Notes: generated by a model from the letters alone, not told the origin. Numbered from the stretch's first letter, positions 1-8,277 are shown. The stretch is 64,000 nucleotides of DNA from Desulfosporosinus orientis DSM 765 (GCF_000235605.1 NC_016584.1:2840001-2904000); one strand, 5' to 3'. Numbers and translations: made by a program.

Positions 1-54
1 CGCATGGTGTTTTATGAAAAAAGACACGACGATGTTACAGTGGAGCTGATATAA
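1..54 (+). CDS. C-terminal tail of an unidentified protein (cut by window start)
   Basis: Frame 1 is open from base 1 and ends at a TAA at 52-54. It gives 17 residues ending in TVELI. Nothing upstream is visible, so the protein cannot be named. It could equally be a chance open stretch in a decayed region, because the next recognisable sequence is a broken acetyltransferase. Confidence 0.25.
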   Translation, partial: RMVFYEKRHDDVTVELI

Positions 55-96
55 ATCTGATACTGGGCAGCTTCATTTAACCTGGGGTTACCGTAA

Positions 97-225
97 CTTC
101 GCAAAGATCATAGAGAAAAAGGTATTGCCAAAGAGCTTATAGATAAAGTGATTACCATTTCGAAGAAATTGGGATACAGTAGATTATTTTTAAGGACAGA
201 ATATGCTGGAGATTATTATAAATGA
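97..225 (+). pseudogene. Decayed GNAT acetyltransferase, C-terminal fragment
   Basis: Translating from 97 gives LRKDHREKGIAKEL followed by a helix and RLFLRTEYAGDYYK, ending at TGA 223-225. HREKGIA matches the acetyl-CoA binding motif A (R/Q-x-x-G-x-G/A) of GNAT N-acetyltransferases, and the rest fits the C-terminal half of that fold. A stop codon at 94-96 lies immediately upstream in frame. There is no start codon or N-terminal half, so this is a remnant. Neighbouring frames hold other bits of open sequence, consistent with frameshift decay. Confidence 0.55.
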
Positions 226-392
226 ATTTAATCTCTCAACCGAAGTGTATTCAAAGAAAATATAAAGCAAATCCAATTAATACTTTTGTAACACGCTGAT
301 CAGTGGTGGCGGGAGAGCTGTTATCCATGGCGGCTTTTGAATTACAGGGCGCGGTCCGTCGCCTAACAGTTAAGCGGTTGAAGGAGGACGTT

Positions 393-842
393 ATGAGAGT
401 TCTTTTAAATGAACCTATAGGTGAGGATTATAGAAGTCTTATTCAATTTGCTTTTGATGTATGTGACACCTTTCTTTTTATTAAACATAGTCAACGTTCA
501 TACAATCAATCATTTGACAAGGTGGTAAGAGAATTAGAGTCAGATTTTATTTATTGTAAGGAACAGAATCAATGGCCTGGAACAATTTCCGTTCCAACCG
601 CAATGGTCTATTATTTTCATACTTCGGAGAAAAGCAAAGGAATAATTAAAAATATAACTGATTCACTCTTTAACTGGAATGCGCCAAACCTTCCGGATGA
701 TTTATGTTTTCTGAAGGGGGATAAGCAATGGCTTGTTAATACATCTCATGAACGTCTCTGTGATATTATCACAGAGAGTGAATCGGAACTTGAACAACTT
801 AAAACAATAAATGGATTAATATATAGGATTGTCAAGAAGTAA
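393..842 (+). CDS. Conserved hypothetical protein, 149 aa
   Basis: I do not recognise a named family. The protein starts MRVLLNEPIG, is acidic and has no membrane segment or signal peptide. Its last third reads like small cytosolic Firmicute hypotheticals with a segment of the type DDLCFLKGDKQWLVNTSHE. I chose ATG 393 because AAGGAGG lies just upstream (381-387). The frame stays open back to a GTG at 303, but that start has no ribosome-binding site. The gene stands alone between a decayed GNAT and an intact GNAT, and is AT-rich compared with the operons further right. Confidence 0.6.
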   Translation: MRVLLNEPIGEDYRSLIQFAFDVCDTFLFIKHSQRSYNQSFDKVVRELESDFIYCKEQNQWPGTISVPTAMVYYFHTSEKSKGIIKNITDSLFNWNAPNLPDDLCFLKGDKQWLVNTSHERLCDIITESESELEQLKTINGLIYRIVKK

Positions 843-1096
843 ATCATTTTTAGAGCTGAACTCTTGTCACCGCTGAGTCAGGGGGTAAGCTTGGGAGATG
901 ATAAATCTAATATGTACTGCCTTTGGTGGAAGTATCAATAGTTAAATGTACTTTGTAGAGATAATGACAAGATATTAGCAAAATTCGAAGGTCAATATGT
1001 TGTGTTTAGTTAAGTTACTAAGATAATATGCAAGTAATACAACAAGGCTTCGGAACTTCATTGAGAAGTTCACTTAAAATCATACAGGATAGGAAG

Positions 1097-1588
1097 ATGA
1101 ATGTGGTAGAATTAGAAATCCTGGGCGAAAAACACATTCCTGAACTTCAAGAGCTATTAATGAGATGTTCGGACTACCTTGCTTTTCAAGACGGTGAACC
1201 GGTTAAGAAGGATGCTGCTAAAGATTTACTAATATCCAGGCCTGATAATGTTACAATCCAAGACAAAATTGTTTATGGGATATACCAAGGTCAAGACCAT
1301 TTGCTAATTGGAGTCGTCGATATAATCATGCGCTTTGCGGGTCCTGACATCTTGAGTTTGGTATTATTAGTTATCGAACCAACGTTTAGAGGAAAAGGAC
1401 TTGGAGAAGTCGTACATAAATTGTTGGAAGAATGGGCTCATAGCAATAAGTTTTCACGGATAAGGTTGGGCGTATTATTCGATAATGAAAAGGGGCATAG
1501 GTTCTGGAAGAGAGTTGGCTATGAAGAAACAGGTGAGATCAAACCCTATTTAGCTCACAAGTTTAGAGTACTGGAGAAGGCGATTTGA
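1097..1588 (+). CDS. GNAT family N-acetyltransferase, 163 aa
   Basis: A cytosolic acetyl-CoA-dependent N-acetyltransferase of unknown substrate. The central beta strand and motif A are visible as LVIEPTFRGKGLGEVVHKLL (about residues 94-113), including the R-G-x-G-x-G pyrophosphate loop. The C-terminal part FDNEKGHRFWKRVGYEETGE is the typical GNAT motif B region. The total length of about 160 aa suits a single GNAT domain. ATG 1097 begins at a normal GNAT N-terminus (MNVVELEILGEKHIPEL). The frame also reaches ATG 1028, but that would add 23 residues with no family likeness. It is a monocistronic accessory gene in an AT-rich region. Confidence 0.75.
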   Translation: MNVVELEILGEKHIPELQELLMRCSDYLAFQDGEPVKKDAAKDLLISRPDNVTIQDKIVYGIYQGQDHLLIGVVDIIMRFAGPDILSLVLLVIEPTFRGKGLGEVVHKLLEEWAHSNKFSRIRLGVLFDNEKGHRFWKRVGYEETGEIKPYLAHKFRVLEKAI

Positions 1589-1665
1589 ATCTAATCTTAA
1601 TACATATATCATTAGCTGCATTTTGACTTTCAGATGTTAAGCTCATATTTGGTGGAGATGATTTA

Positions 1666-2415
1666 ATGGAATCCAGTATCACACAATATATCAGGTCTAT
1701 AGAATTAGATAGAAAAAATATACCAACATGGTCTGAATATCCTTTTAATTTACCTGCAATCAAGGATTTGCATAAATTATCATTTCATCCCAAGGTGACC
1801 TTTATAATCGGAGAAAATGGCTCGGGAAAGTCAACAGTATTAGAATCCATAGCAGTTGCTTATGGTTTTAATGCTGAAGGGGGGACAAAGAACTTTACTT
1901 TCTCCACCAAACCTACGCATTCTGACTTGAAAAGCTATATCAAAGTTGTCAAAGGAATAAAGAAGCCTAGGAACGGTTTTTTCTTAAGAGCAGAAAGCTT
2001 CTATAATTTCGCGACAAACTTAGATGATTTGGATGAAGAAATGTCCACTGAGCCGCGTTTAATTGACTATTATGGTGGCCGTTCCCTGCATGAACAATCA
2101 CATGGAGAGTCATTTTTCGCGTTATTCCAAAATAAATTTGGGCGGGAAGGAATCTATGTTTTAGATGAACCTGAAGCAGCATTATCACCCTCCCGTCAAA
2201 TGGCTATGCTTTCGAGAATGCATGATTTAGTTAAAGAAGGTTCCCAATTTATTATTGCTACTCATTCTCCAATAATAATGGCCTATCCCAATGCATGGAT
2301 ATACCAGATTAACGAAGGATTTGAAAAGGTTAACTATGAGGATACAGAACATTATCAAGTTATGAGGGCTTTTCTAAATAATAAAGAGAAGATGCTTAAT
2401 ATTCTATTGGAATGA
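1666..2415 (+). CDS. Small AAA/ABC-type ATPase, 249 aa
   Basis: A stand-alone ATP-binding cassette-like ATPase without membrane segments. The Walker A motif is GENGSGKST (about residues 49-57), the ABC signature-like region is GGRSLHEQSHGESF (around 137-150), Walker B is YVLDEPEAALS, and the switch histidine is in IIATHSPII. This arrangement is that of the predicted ATPases of the AAA_15/AAA_23 (SMC/RecF-like) class rather than a transporter subunit. The substrate is unknown. A GGTGGAG ribosome-binding site precedes ATG 1666. It could be an orphan defence or toxin-antidote type ATPase, but no partner nuclease is present. Confidence 0.75.
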   Translation: MESSITQYIRSIELDRKNIPTWSEYPFNLPAIKDLHKLSFHPKVTFIIGENGSGKSTVLESIAVAYGFNAEGGTKNFTFSTKPTHSDLKSYIKVVKGIKKPRNGFFLRAESFYNFATNLDDLDEEMSTEPRLIDYYGGRSLHEQSHGESFFALFQNKFGREGIYVLDEPEAALSPSRQMAMLSRMHDLVKEGSQFIIATHSPIIMAYPNAWIYQINEGFEKVNYEDTEHYQVMRAFLNNKEKMLNILLE

Positions 2416-2490
2416 GAAACACATATTGTCTAAAGGGCGGCCATCCGTGGCTGATTTCTTCCTGGTTAAATGAGTTAGAGGTGATAGAAA

Positions 2491-3252
2491 GTGAAATATT
2501 TTACAAGAGAATGGTATAAATTGTGTAAGATGATGAGTGCTCATTTAGGATTAGAAGAAGATAAACAAGCAGAATCATTTTCAGAACAATACTTTCAAGA
2601 GTTATATAATCAAAAATTAACGGAGTTTCTAACACAATTGCAGCTTGTACATGAGGAAATTGCTTTAAAACATCAAAATTTTAAAGAAAGCAATATTAAA
2701 CACGAATCATTTGACAGAGAAAAAGTATCGGAAAATTTTCAGCAATCCTTTCTAGATAACCAACAACGAATTATAAACAATTTCCCGGAAGAGATACTAA
2801 AGAAAATAGCCGATATCCGAGTATTTGCCTTAAATAAAGCAACAAGACCAGTAATAGAAGATGTAACTCAGCTATGTCAGGACAATGAAAAATTAGTGAT
2901 GAAAACAATCGCAGACTATAGAGAATATTTTAAGGAAGTATCTAAAACCCTGGACAAGAATGTGATAAATGAAATAAATTTTCATGATTGTTTAGTTACA
3001 GGTGTAGAAGAATCAGAAAAAACCTTAACGATTTCATTCGATAGTTCAGGAAGTTTCACCAACATAACAAAAATGCATTTGGATAATTATGAAATTCTTA
3101 AACAAGATGCATCCCTGGAAAACTCATGGTGTGTTAATGATGAAATATATCAAACAAATGGAAAATATGAATTACACATAATGCTTCGGAATAAGAAGAA
3201 TAGGTTAATCGAATTTATCGTTTCGGCTGAAAACTTATCATTTGAGCATTAA
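2491..3252 (+). CDS. DUF4085-like protein, 253 aa
   Basis: The N-terminus MKYFTREWYKLCKMM resembles the start of DUF4085 proteins found in Bacilli and Clostridia, whose function is unknown. The middle (about residues 40-150) is rich in Glu, Lys and Gln and is predicted to be helical, probably coiled coil. The C-terminal 80 residues look like a small beta domain. No membrane segment is visible. Translation starts at GTG 2491 behind GAGGTGAT. Codon use is AT-rich like its left neighbours. Family assignment is from memory of the N-terminal pattern and is moderate. Confidence 0.6.
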   Translation: MKYFTREWYKLCKMMSAHLGLEEDKQAESFSEQYFQELYNQKLTEFLTQLQLVHEEIALKHQNFKESNIKHESFDREKVSENFQQSFLDNQQRIINNFPEEILKKIADIRVFALNKATRPVIEDVTQLCQDNEKLVMKTIADYREYFKEVSKTLDKNVINEINFHDCLVTGVEESEKTLTISFDSSGSFTNITKMHLDNYEILKQDASLENSWCVNDEIYQTNGKYELHIMLRNKKNRLIEFIVSAENLSFEH

Positions 3253-3325
3253 CCGAATTAAGTTTAAGCATAGCTAAATATGTTAAAATTTAATATAGCC
3301 GGGGTTTGAGCATAGGCATGCGAAA

Positions 3326-3386
3326 ATCCCAAAATGGGATTGTTGTATCCCAAACCGGGATGGCTCTATTTCATATTGAGATAGAG
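3326..3386 (+). promoter_or_regulatory. Three phased dyads: probable enhancer sites for the sigma54 activator
   Basis: Three inverted repeats of form ATYYC-N5-GRGAT lie at 3326-3340 (ATCCCAAAATGGGAT), 3347-3361 (ATCCCAAACCGGGAT) and 3368-3382 (ATTTCATATTGAGAT). The last is extended to a 23-bp palindrome at 3364-3386. Their centres are 3333, 3354 and 3375, exactly 21 bp apart, which is two helical turns. They lie about 125 bp or more upstream of the -24/-12 element, the usual distance for bacterial enhancer-binding protein sites. Binding by the activator encoded at 11331-13148 is inferred. Confidence 0.7.
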
Positions 3387-3499
3387 TAAATCCGGCTTTT
3401 TTTATGCCCTCAACGCACCATTGTCCGAAATTGAGATTTTTTGCATTAACCAATAGCTGAAAACCCTTGCCAGGGGCCAGTTTGGCGGGTATTTGGGAA

Positions 3500-3515
3500 T
3501 GGCACATCAATTGCA
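3500..3515 (+). promoter_or_regulatory. Sigma54 (-24/-12) promoter of the reductase operon
   Basis: TGGCAC at 3500-3505 is followed by five bases and TTGCA at 3511-3515, which fits the consensus TGGCAC-N5-TTGCW. The GG and GC doublets are 12 bp apart, as required. It points toward trxB, 114 bp downstream. The leader contains a 12-bp stem (3543-3554 with 3579-3591). Confidence 0.8.
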
Positions 3516-3628
3516 TATCAAGAATCATAGTCATGAATTTTAGAAACTAGCGATGCAGTAGGAGCAGCAATTTTCTCTATCGTTAGTTTTCAGATTACTC
3601 AGTCAGTTTGCGGCAAGGGAGGAAGGTT

Positions 3629-4570
3629 ATGTCGGAGGTCTATGACATTCTTATTATCGGTGCCGGTCCGGGAGGATTGGCGGCAGGGATGTACAGCGCC
3701 AGGTCAAAGCTGAAAACTGTCATCTTGGAAAAGGGAAACCCAGGCGGGCAGGCGGCTCGCACTGAGGAATTGGAAAATTACCCGGGTTTTTCCCGGGGCA
3801 CTACAGGACCGGGGTTAATGGCGGCGATGGAGGAACACGCTAAAAGTTTTGGTGCGGAAATACTCAATGAAGAAGTCATTGATTTGGATTTAGAGGAACG
3901 GATTAAACGGGTTAAGACCAAAAGCGGCCGGGAATATCAGGCCAGGGTTGTGATTCTTGCTTTAGGGGCAGTGCCTAAATCATTGGAAATCAAAGGCGAA
4001 GCTACTCACCGGGGCAAAGGGGTCTCCTACTGCGCCACTTGTGATGCCGATTTCTTTGAAGAATTAGATGTGGTGGTAGTGGGCAATGGGGATGCAGCCG
4101 TTGAAGAGGCCATGTATTTAACTAAATTTGCCGAGACCGTCACCCTTATTGTGAGACGTGAGGAAGGGGACTTGAGATGCAATAAGACCAGTGCGGAACG
4201 AGCCTTCGCCAACCCAAAAATACAATGGGTTTGGAATTCCGTTCTGGAAGAGATCAAAGGAGACGGTCTGGTGGACAGCGTGGTCATTAAGAACACCAAA
4301 ACCGGGGAACTGTCGGAGAGGGAAACCAATGGCGTATTCTTCTTTGTGGGAACCATTCCTAAGACTGAGATGTTAAGAGGAAAAGTTGAGTTAAATGATC
4401 AGGGATACATTCTCACCAATGATTTAATGGCAACCTCCGTGCCCGGAGTCTATGCCGCCGGGGATGCCCGGGCAAAGTTTTTTAAACAAGTAGTTACAGC
4501 GGCCAGTGACGGAGCTATCGCTTCCATGGCAGCGGAAAAATACCTGGCCGAAGGGGAAAGTCATAATTGA
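3629..4570 (+). CDS. trxB: Thioredoxin reductase, 313 aa
   Basis: An FAD- and NADPH-dependent flavoprotein that would reduce the thioredoxin encoded next to it and so feed electrons to the Grd reductase. The FAD-binding motif GAGPGG is near the N-terminus, the redox-active pair is CATCD (mid protein), the NADPH-binding motif is VGNGDAAVEEA, and the C-terminal FAD motif is GVYAAGDARAKFFKQ. The size is typical for low-molecular-weight TrxB. I chose ATG 3629, which follows AGGGAGGAAGG; the frame extends to a TTG at 3608 inside the ribosome-binding site region. It is the first gene of the operon behind a sigma54 promoter. Confidence 0.93.
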   Translation: MSEVYDILIIGAGPGGLAAGMYSARSKLKTVILEKGNPGGQAARTEELENYPGFSRGTTGPGLMAAMEEHAKSFGAEILNEEVIDLDLEERIKRVKTKSGREYQARVVILALGAVPKSLEIKGEATHRGKGVSYCATCDADFFEELDVVVVGNGDAAVEEAMYLTKFAETVTLIVRREEGDLRCNKTSAERAFANPKIQWVWNSVLEEIKGDGLVDSVVIKNTKTGELSERETNGVFFFVGTIPKTEMLRGKVELNDQGYILTNDLMATSVPGVYAAGDARAKFFKQVVTAASDGAIASMAAEKYLAEGESHN

Positions 4571-4635
4571 GTTCTTAAGGCGGCAAGAACCCCCGGGAAC
4601 TTTTTAATAATAGAAAACTAAGGAGTGTGTTGAAG

Positions 4636-4950
4636 ATGGTCGCATTAACAAAAGACAATTTTGAACAAGAGGTTATAAGCACTAATGGTCTGATTATGGT
4701 GGATTTCTGGAATGAAAAGTGTGAACCTTGCAAAGCTCTAATGCCTAAAGTTCATGAATTGGCGGAGAAATATCAGGGAAAAGTTAAGTTCTGCACTTTG
4801 GATACCAAGGGCAACAGGAGACTGGCTATGGCGCAGAAAGTTCTGGGCTTGCCCACCATCCAGTTTTACCAAAACGGAGAAGTGGTCGCCGAACTAAGCA
4901 ATGAGATTGCCATTGAAGATGTGGAATCTAAACTTATCGAACTGACTTAA
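4636..4950 (+). CDS. trxA: Thioredoxin with CEPC active site, 104 aa
   Basis: A small thioredoxin-fold protein. The active site WNEKCEPCK places the cysteines at residues 29 and 32, so the dipeptide between them is Glu-Pro instead of the usual Gly-Pro, and the Trp is separated from the Cys by three residues. The cis-proline loop is GLPTIQFYQNGE. Atypical thioredoxins of this kind accompany glycine reductase genes in amino-acid-fermenting clostridia, where they carry electrons to the selenoproteins. ATG 4636 has AGGAG ten bases upstream; in-frame GTG 4627 and TTG 4630 are alternatives. Confidence 0.9.
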   Translation: MVALTKDNFEQEVISTNGLIMVDFWNEKCEPCKALMPKVHELAEKYQGKVKFCTLDTKGNRRLAMAQKVLGLPTIQFYQNGEVVAELSNEIAIEDVESKLIELT

Positions 4951-5026
4951 TTTAAAGTTACTAAACAGGTAAGGTTTTCGCAGCTTATGCTGAAAAAAAT
5001 ACGAAAGTTTAGGGGAGAAATGCAAA

Positions 5027-5470
5027 ATGTTGAAAGGGAAGAAGGTAGCCATTCTCGGCGACCGGGACGGGATTCCCGGACCGGCCATTGAAGAGTGTGT
5101 CAGAACCGGCGGCGCCGAAGTCATTTTTTCGACGACGGAATGTTTTGTCTGAACGGCAGCTGGTGCAATGGACTTGGAAAATCAAAAACGGATTATGGAA
5201 TTTGCGGAGAAGTACGGTAATGACGATTTAATCGTCGTGCTGGGGGGTGGGGAAGCAGAAGCTTCCGGCCTGGCAGCAGAAACCGTTTCTACCGGAGATC
5301 CAACCTTTGCAGGTCCATTAGCAGGAGTCTCGTTGGGACTCAAAGCTTACCACATTTTTGAACTTAAGGATATGGTGGATGCTTCTGTTTATGATGAGCA
5401 GATCAGTATGATGGAAATGGTTCTTGAAGTTGACGAAATTGTTGAAGAAATAAAAACCTATCGCAAATAA
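5027..5470 (+). CDS. grdA: Glycine/sarcosine/betaine reductase selenoprotein A (Sec at TGA 5150)
   Basis: GrdA is the small selenoprotein that accepts the carboxymethyl group from protein B as a Se-carboxymethyl-selenocysteine and delivers it to protein C. Translation from ATG 5027 runs through TGA 5150-5152 in the context ECFV[12 protein letters not shown], the hallmark of protein A, and ends at TAA 5468-5470. Sec is residue 42 of 147. Conventional gene calling would begin at ATG 5168 and lose the first 47 residues and the active site. GGGGAG lies upstream of the start. A strong intercistronic hairpin follows the stop codon. Confidence 0.95.
5150..5152 (+). other. UGA recoded as selenocysteine in grdA
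   Basis: The in-frame TGA sits between the highly conserved protein A motifs ECFV and [11 protein letters not shown]. Sequence likeness to the family is uninterrupted on both sides, which excludes a frameshift or real stop. The bacterial SECIS hairpin should lie immediately 3' of the codon; I could not draw a fully convincing one by eye here. Confidence 0.93.
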
Positions 5471-5476
5471 CAGATA

Positions 5477-5515
5477 AGGGTAATGGATATGAGTCGTACG
5501 ATTATCCATTACTCT
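5477..5515 (+). terminator. Intercistronic hairpin after grdA
   Basis: GTAATGGATA (5480-5489) pairs perfectly with TATCCATTAC (5503-5512), and the stem extends by three more pairs including one G-T. Only a weak T-rich tail follows (CTCTTT). It is more likely a partial terminator or an RNA-stabilising stem that raises grdA mRNA relative to the downstream genes than a full stop, because grdC follows within 30 bp. Confidence 0.55.
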
Positions 5516-5537
5516 TTACTGAAATGGAGGTGATTTG

Positions 5538-7079
5538 ATGAATTTTCCTGTTGTCAAAGGTGCGGCTTATGGGATGATTCATGCTAACGGGCTGCTTATT
5601 CACCATGGTACGACCCAAACAATGGAACTGGCCAAAGATACACCTTCAATCCATCTTGAGAAGCTCCCCCGGCACTTAAGAAGTTTTTCAGAAGCCGTAG
5701 GTTATCCTCCCAACCAAGTGTATATCGGCAATATGTCCCCGGATGAATTAAAAAACCTGTCTCGACCCTGGTATCAACAGCAAAGTTCCGGCTATAGTCC
5801 TATCGGAAAATACGGAGAGATTATTCCGGAAGACGAATTTATCGCACTCATGAAAATAGTTGATGCTTTTGAATTAGTGATCCTGGAAGAAAAGTTCCAG
5901 CAAATGGTCAAGGAAAAGATAACAGCTCACCCGGTATTGGGGGCAATCAAGGATGTTGCCAAACTCGACCACAATCCGGGCAAGGAAGAGGCGCTTCAGG
6001 AATTAGTAAGCTCCCATGTGGCAGAGCCCCTGTATTTTGAGGGGAAATTAGTGGGGTGTGTGAAAAGAGCCCATGACTTTGACGAAGCCCTTTCCAACCA
6101 TGTTATGCTGGAAAACCTGGTTAGCAAAGCTTCAGCTGCCTTTGCTTTACAGCTTCTTTTCCATAATACGGACTTAAAGGCTGAAGAGGTGGATTATATT
6201 ATTGAGTGTTCAGAAGAAGCCTGTGGGGATATGAATCAAAGAGGGGGCGGGAACTTTGCTAAATCCATCGGTGAGATGTGCGGGTGTGTAAATGCTACGG
6301 GTTCAGATACCCGCAGCTTTTGCGCCGCTCCTGCTCATGCCCTGGTAGAAGCAGCTGCCCTGGCTCAAGCTGGAATTTATAAGAACATCGTGGTATTAGC
6401 CGGTGGTTCTTCCGCAAAACTGGGGATGAATTCCCGCAATCATGTGGAAAAGGGCATGCCGGTTTTTGAAGATATGCTGGGAGCCTTTGCAATTCACGTG
6501 GGTGAGAATGATGGGGTCAGCCCGATGATCCGGACGGACGGAATTGGCCGGCACCGGATTGGCTCAGGATCTTCCCCTCAAGCTGTGATGACGGCTATTG
6601 TTGCCGATCCCTTAGATAGGATCGGGTACAAAATCCTGGATGTGGACCGTTATGCGGCAGAACTGCAGAATCCGGAGATTACTGAACCTGCCGGTGCCGG
6701 GGATGTGCCCCTGGCCAATTATAAAATGATCAGCGCCTTAGGGGTAAAACGGGGGGAATTAGCCAAAGCAGATTTGCAGAAAGCCGTCGACGGTTTTGGA
6801 ATGCCCGGCTTTGCACCGACACAGGGCCATATCCCATCGGGAGTACCTTTTGTAGGGCATGCTTTAGATTTGATCTTGTCAGGAAGAATCAGGCGGACCA
6901 TGATTATCGGCAAGGGAAGCCTCTTCTTAGGCAGGATGACCAATCTCTTCGATGGCGTTTCCTTTATTCTGGAAAGGAACAGCGGCATGCCCGAGCAGGG
7001 ATTGGATAAACAAGAGGTTCGCAAAATGATTGCCGTAGCTATGCGGGAATTTGCTAAGACTTTGAGTGATAAATCTTGA
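5538..7079 (+). CDS. grdC: Glycine/sarcosine/betaine reductase component C, beta subunit, 513 aa
   Basis: GrdC and GrdD form protein C, which releases acetyl phosphate from the selenoether made on protein A. The protein is thiolase/ketoacyl-synthase-like. Near its centre it contains ECSEEACGDMNQRGGG and, soon after, GEMCGCVNATGSDTRSFCAAP, which are cysteine-rich stretches typical of GrdC. The length matches the family (about 510 aa). ATG 5538 lies seven bases behind GGAGG; the TTG at 5535 is less likely. It is followed closely by grdD. Confidence 0.93.
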   Translation: MNFPVVKGAAYGMIHANGLLIHHGTTQTMELAKDTPSIHLEKLPRHLRSFSEAVGYPPNQVYIGNMSPDELKNLSRPWYQQQSSGYSPIGKYGEIIPEDEFIALMKIVDAFELVILEEKFQQMVKEKITAHPVLGAIKDVAKLDHNPGKEEALQELVSSHVAEPLYFEGKLVGCVKRAHDFDEALSNHVMLENLVSKASAAFALQLLFHNTDLKAEEVDYIIECSEEACGDMNQRGGGNFAKSIGEMCGCVNATGSDTRSFCAAPAHALVEAAALAQAGIYKNIVVLAGGSSAKLGMNSRNHVEKGMPVFEDMLGAFAIHVGENDGVSPMIRTDGIGRHRIGSGSSPQAVMTAIVADPLDRIGYKILDVDRYAAELQNPEITEPAGAGDVPLANYKMISALGVKRGELAKADLQKAVDGFGMPGFAPTQGHIPSGVPFVGHALDLILSGRIRRTMIIGKGSLFLGRMTNLFDGVSFILERNSGMPEQGLDKQEVRKMIAVAMREFAKTLSDKS

Positions 7080-7116
7080 TTTAAATAAGAAAACTAGCCC
7101 CCTCGGAGGTGAAAAG

Positions 7117-8277
7117 ATGGGCAATAATCCTATTAAACGCACGATTTCGGAAGTTTTTGAAGAAATGGCTCAGGCAATAGAAACAGGTATGATAGGCAAG
7201 AAAACCAGAGTGGGTTTGACAATTATCGGCAGTGAACACGGGCCGCAGGAACTTGTCCGGGGTGCAGAACTGGCTATGGAGCAGAATCCGGATTTGGAAG
7301 TGGTGATTATTGGCGATGGAGGGGCAACTAGTTTAGAAATTGTCTCAGCCGGAGACGAAAAAGAGGCTCAAGCTGTTATGGAGGAAATGCTGGCCCAGGG
7401 TGGTTTAGATGCTGCGGTAACTATGCATTACAATTTTCCTATTGGGGTTTCCACAGTAGGGAGAGTCATCACTCCCAGTAAAGGAAAGAGCATGTTCGTG
7501 GCCACTACCACCGGAATTGCTGCCACGGAACGGGTTACAGCTATGCTTAGGAATACGGTTTACGGTATCGCCGCAGCAAAAGCCTGTCAAATTCCTAATC
7601 CAACCGTGGGCATCTTAAATATTGATGGTGCCCGGCAGGTGGAAAGGGCTTTGCAAAAGCTAAAAGAGGGCGGCTACCCTATTAATTTTGCTGAATCCTT
7701 GCGGGCTGACGGCGGTATTATCATGAGAGGGAATGACTTATTAATAGGGGTGCCGGACATTATGGTTATGGATAGCCTCACAGGCAACCTAATTATGAAG
7801 GTGTTTTCTGCCTCCGGCACAGGAGGAAATTACGAAGCTTCCGGCTGGGGTTACGGCCCGGGAGTGGGTGAAGATTATGACCGTATAATTGGAATTGTCT
7901 CCAGGGCTTCAGGTGCTCCGGTCATTGCCGGTGCCCTCAAATATGCTGCTGATTGTGCCAAAGGAAATTTACCGGCCAGAATCAAAGCTGAATGGGCTGC
8001 TGTCAAAGCAGCAGGCTGGGATAAGCTGTTGGAGTCCCTCAGTTGCCCTGCCTTGCCCATGAAAAGGGCAGAGGAGGCTGTCCCGCCGGCCAAAAAACCG
8101 GTGACTGAATCTTTGCCCGGGGTGGAAGTGATCGAGCTGGAAGATGCTGTTCAGGTGTTATGGAAAGCCAATATCTATGCGGAATGCGGTATGGGCTGTA
8201 CCGGCCCCATCGTTATGATTGCACCGGAAGATAAAGAAAAAGCCTTTGGCTTATTAAAGGAAAAGGGGTATCTGTAA
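7117..8277 (+). CDS. grdD: Glycine/sarcosine/betaine reductase component C, alpha subunit, 386 aa
   Basis: GrdD carries the thiol that takes part in acetyl phosphate formation. The C-terminal motif YAECGMGCTGPIVMIAP contains Cys 357 and Cys 361; in the Eubacterium acidaminophilum enzyme the catalytic cysteine lies in this same C-terminal region (residue 359 by its numbering). The body resembles phosphate acyltransferase PlsX/Pta-like folds. I chose ATG 7117, which follows CGGAGGTGAAAAG. The frame is open from 7066, which would overlap grdC without a ribosome-binding site. Confidence 0.93.
   Translation: MGNNPIKRTISEVFEEMAQAIETGMIGKKTRVGLTIIGSEHGPQELVRGAELAMEQNPDLEVVIIGDGGATSLEIVSAGDEKEAQAVMEEMLAQGGLDAAVTMHYNFPIGVSTVGRVITPSKGKSMFVATTTGIAATERVTAMLRNTVYGIAAAKACQIPNPTVGILNIDGARQVERALQKLKEGGYPINFAESLRADGGIIMRGNDLLIGVPDIMVMDSLTGNLIMKVFSASGTGGNYEASGWGYGPGVGEDYDRIIGIVSRASGAPVIAGALKYAADCAKGNLPARIKAEWAAVKAAGWDKLLESLSCPALPMKRAEEAVPPAKKPVTESLPGVEVIELEDAVQVLWKANIYAECGMGCTGPIVMIAPEDKEKAFGLLKEKGYL

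Noticed and set aside
3283-3534. 83-codon minus-strand open frame before trxB
   Set aside because: It covers the dyads and sigma54 promoter and has no family likeness or ribosome-binding site worth noting.
4571-4605. Hairpin and T-run between trxB and trxA as a terminator
   Set aside because: Only a six-pair stem (GTTCTT/AAGAAC) with eight bases in the loop, and the T-run is ten bases away. A weak attenuator at most.
5027-5470. grdA read as a frameshifted or truncated gene starting at 5168
   Set aside because: The in-frame TGA falls exactly at the known selenocysteine position of protein A, with family likeness on both sides.
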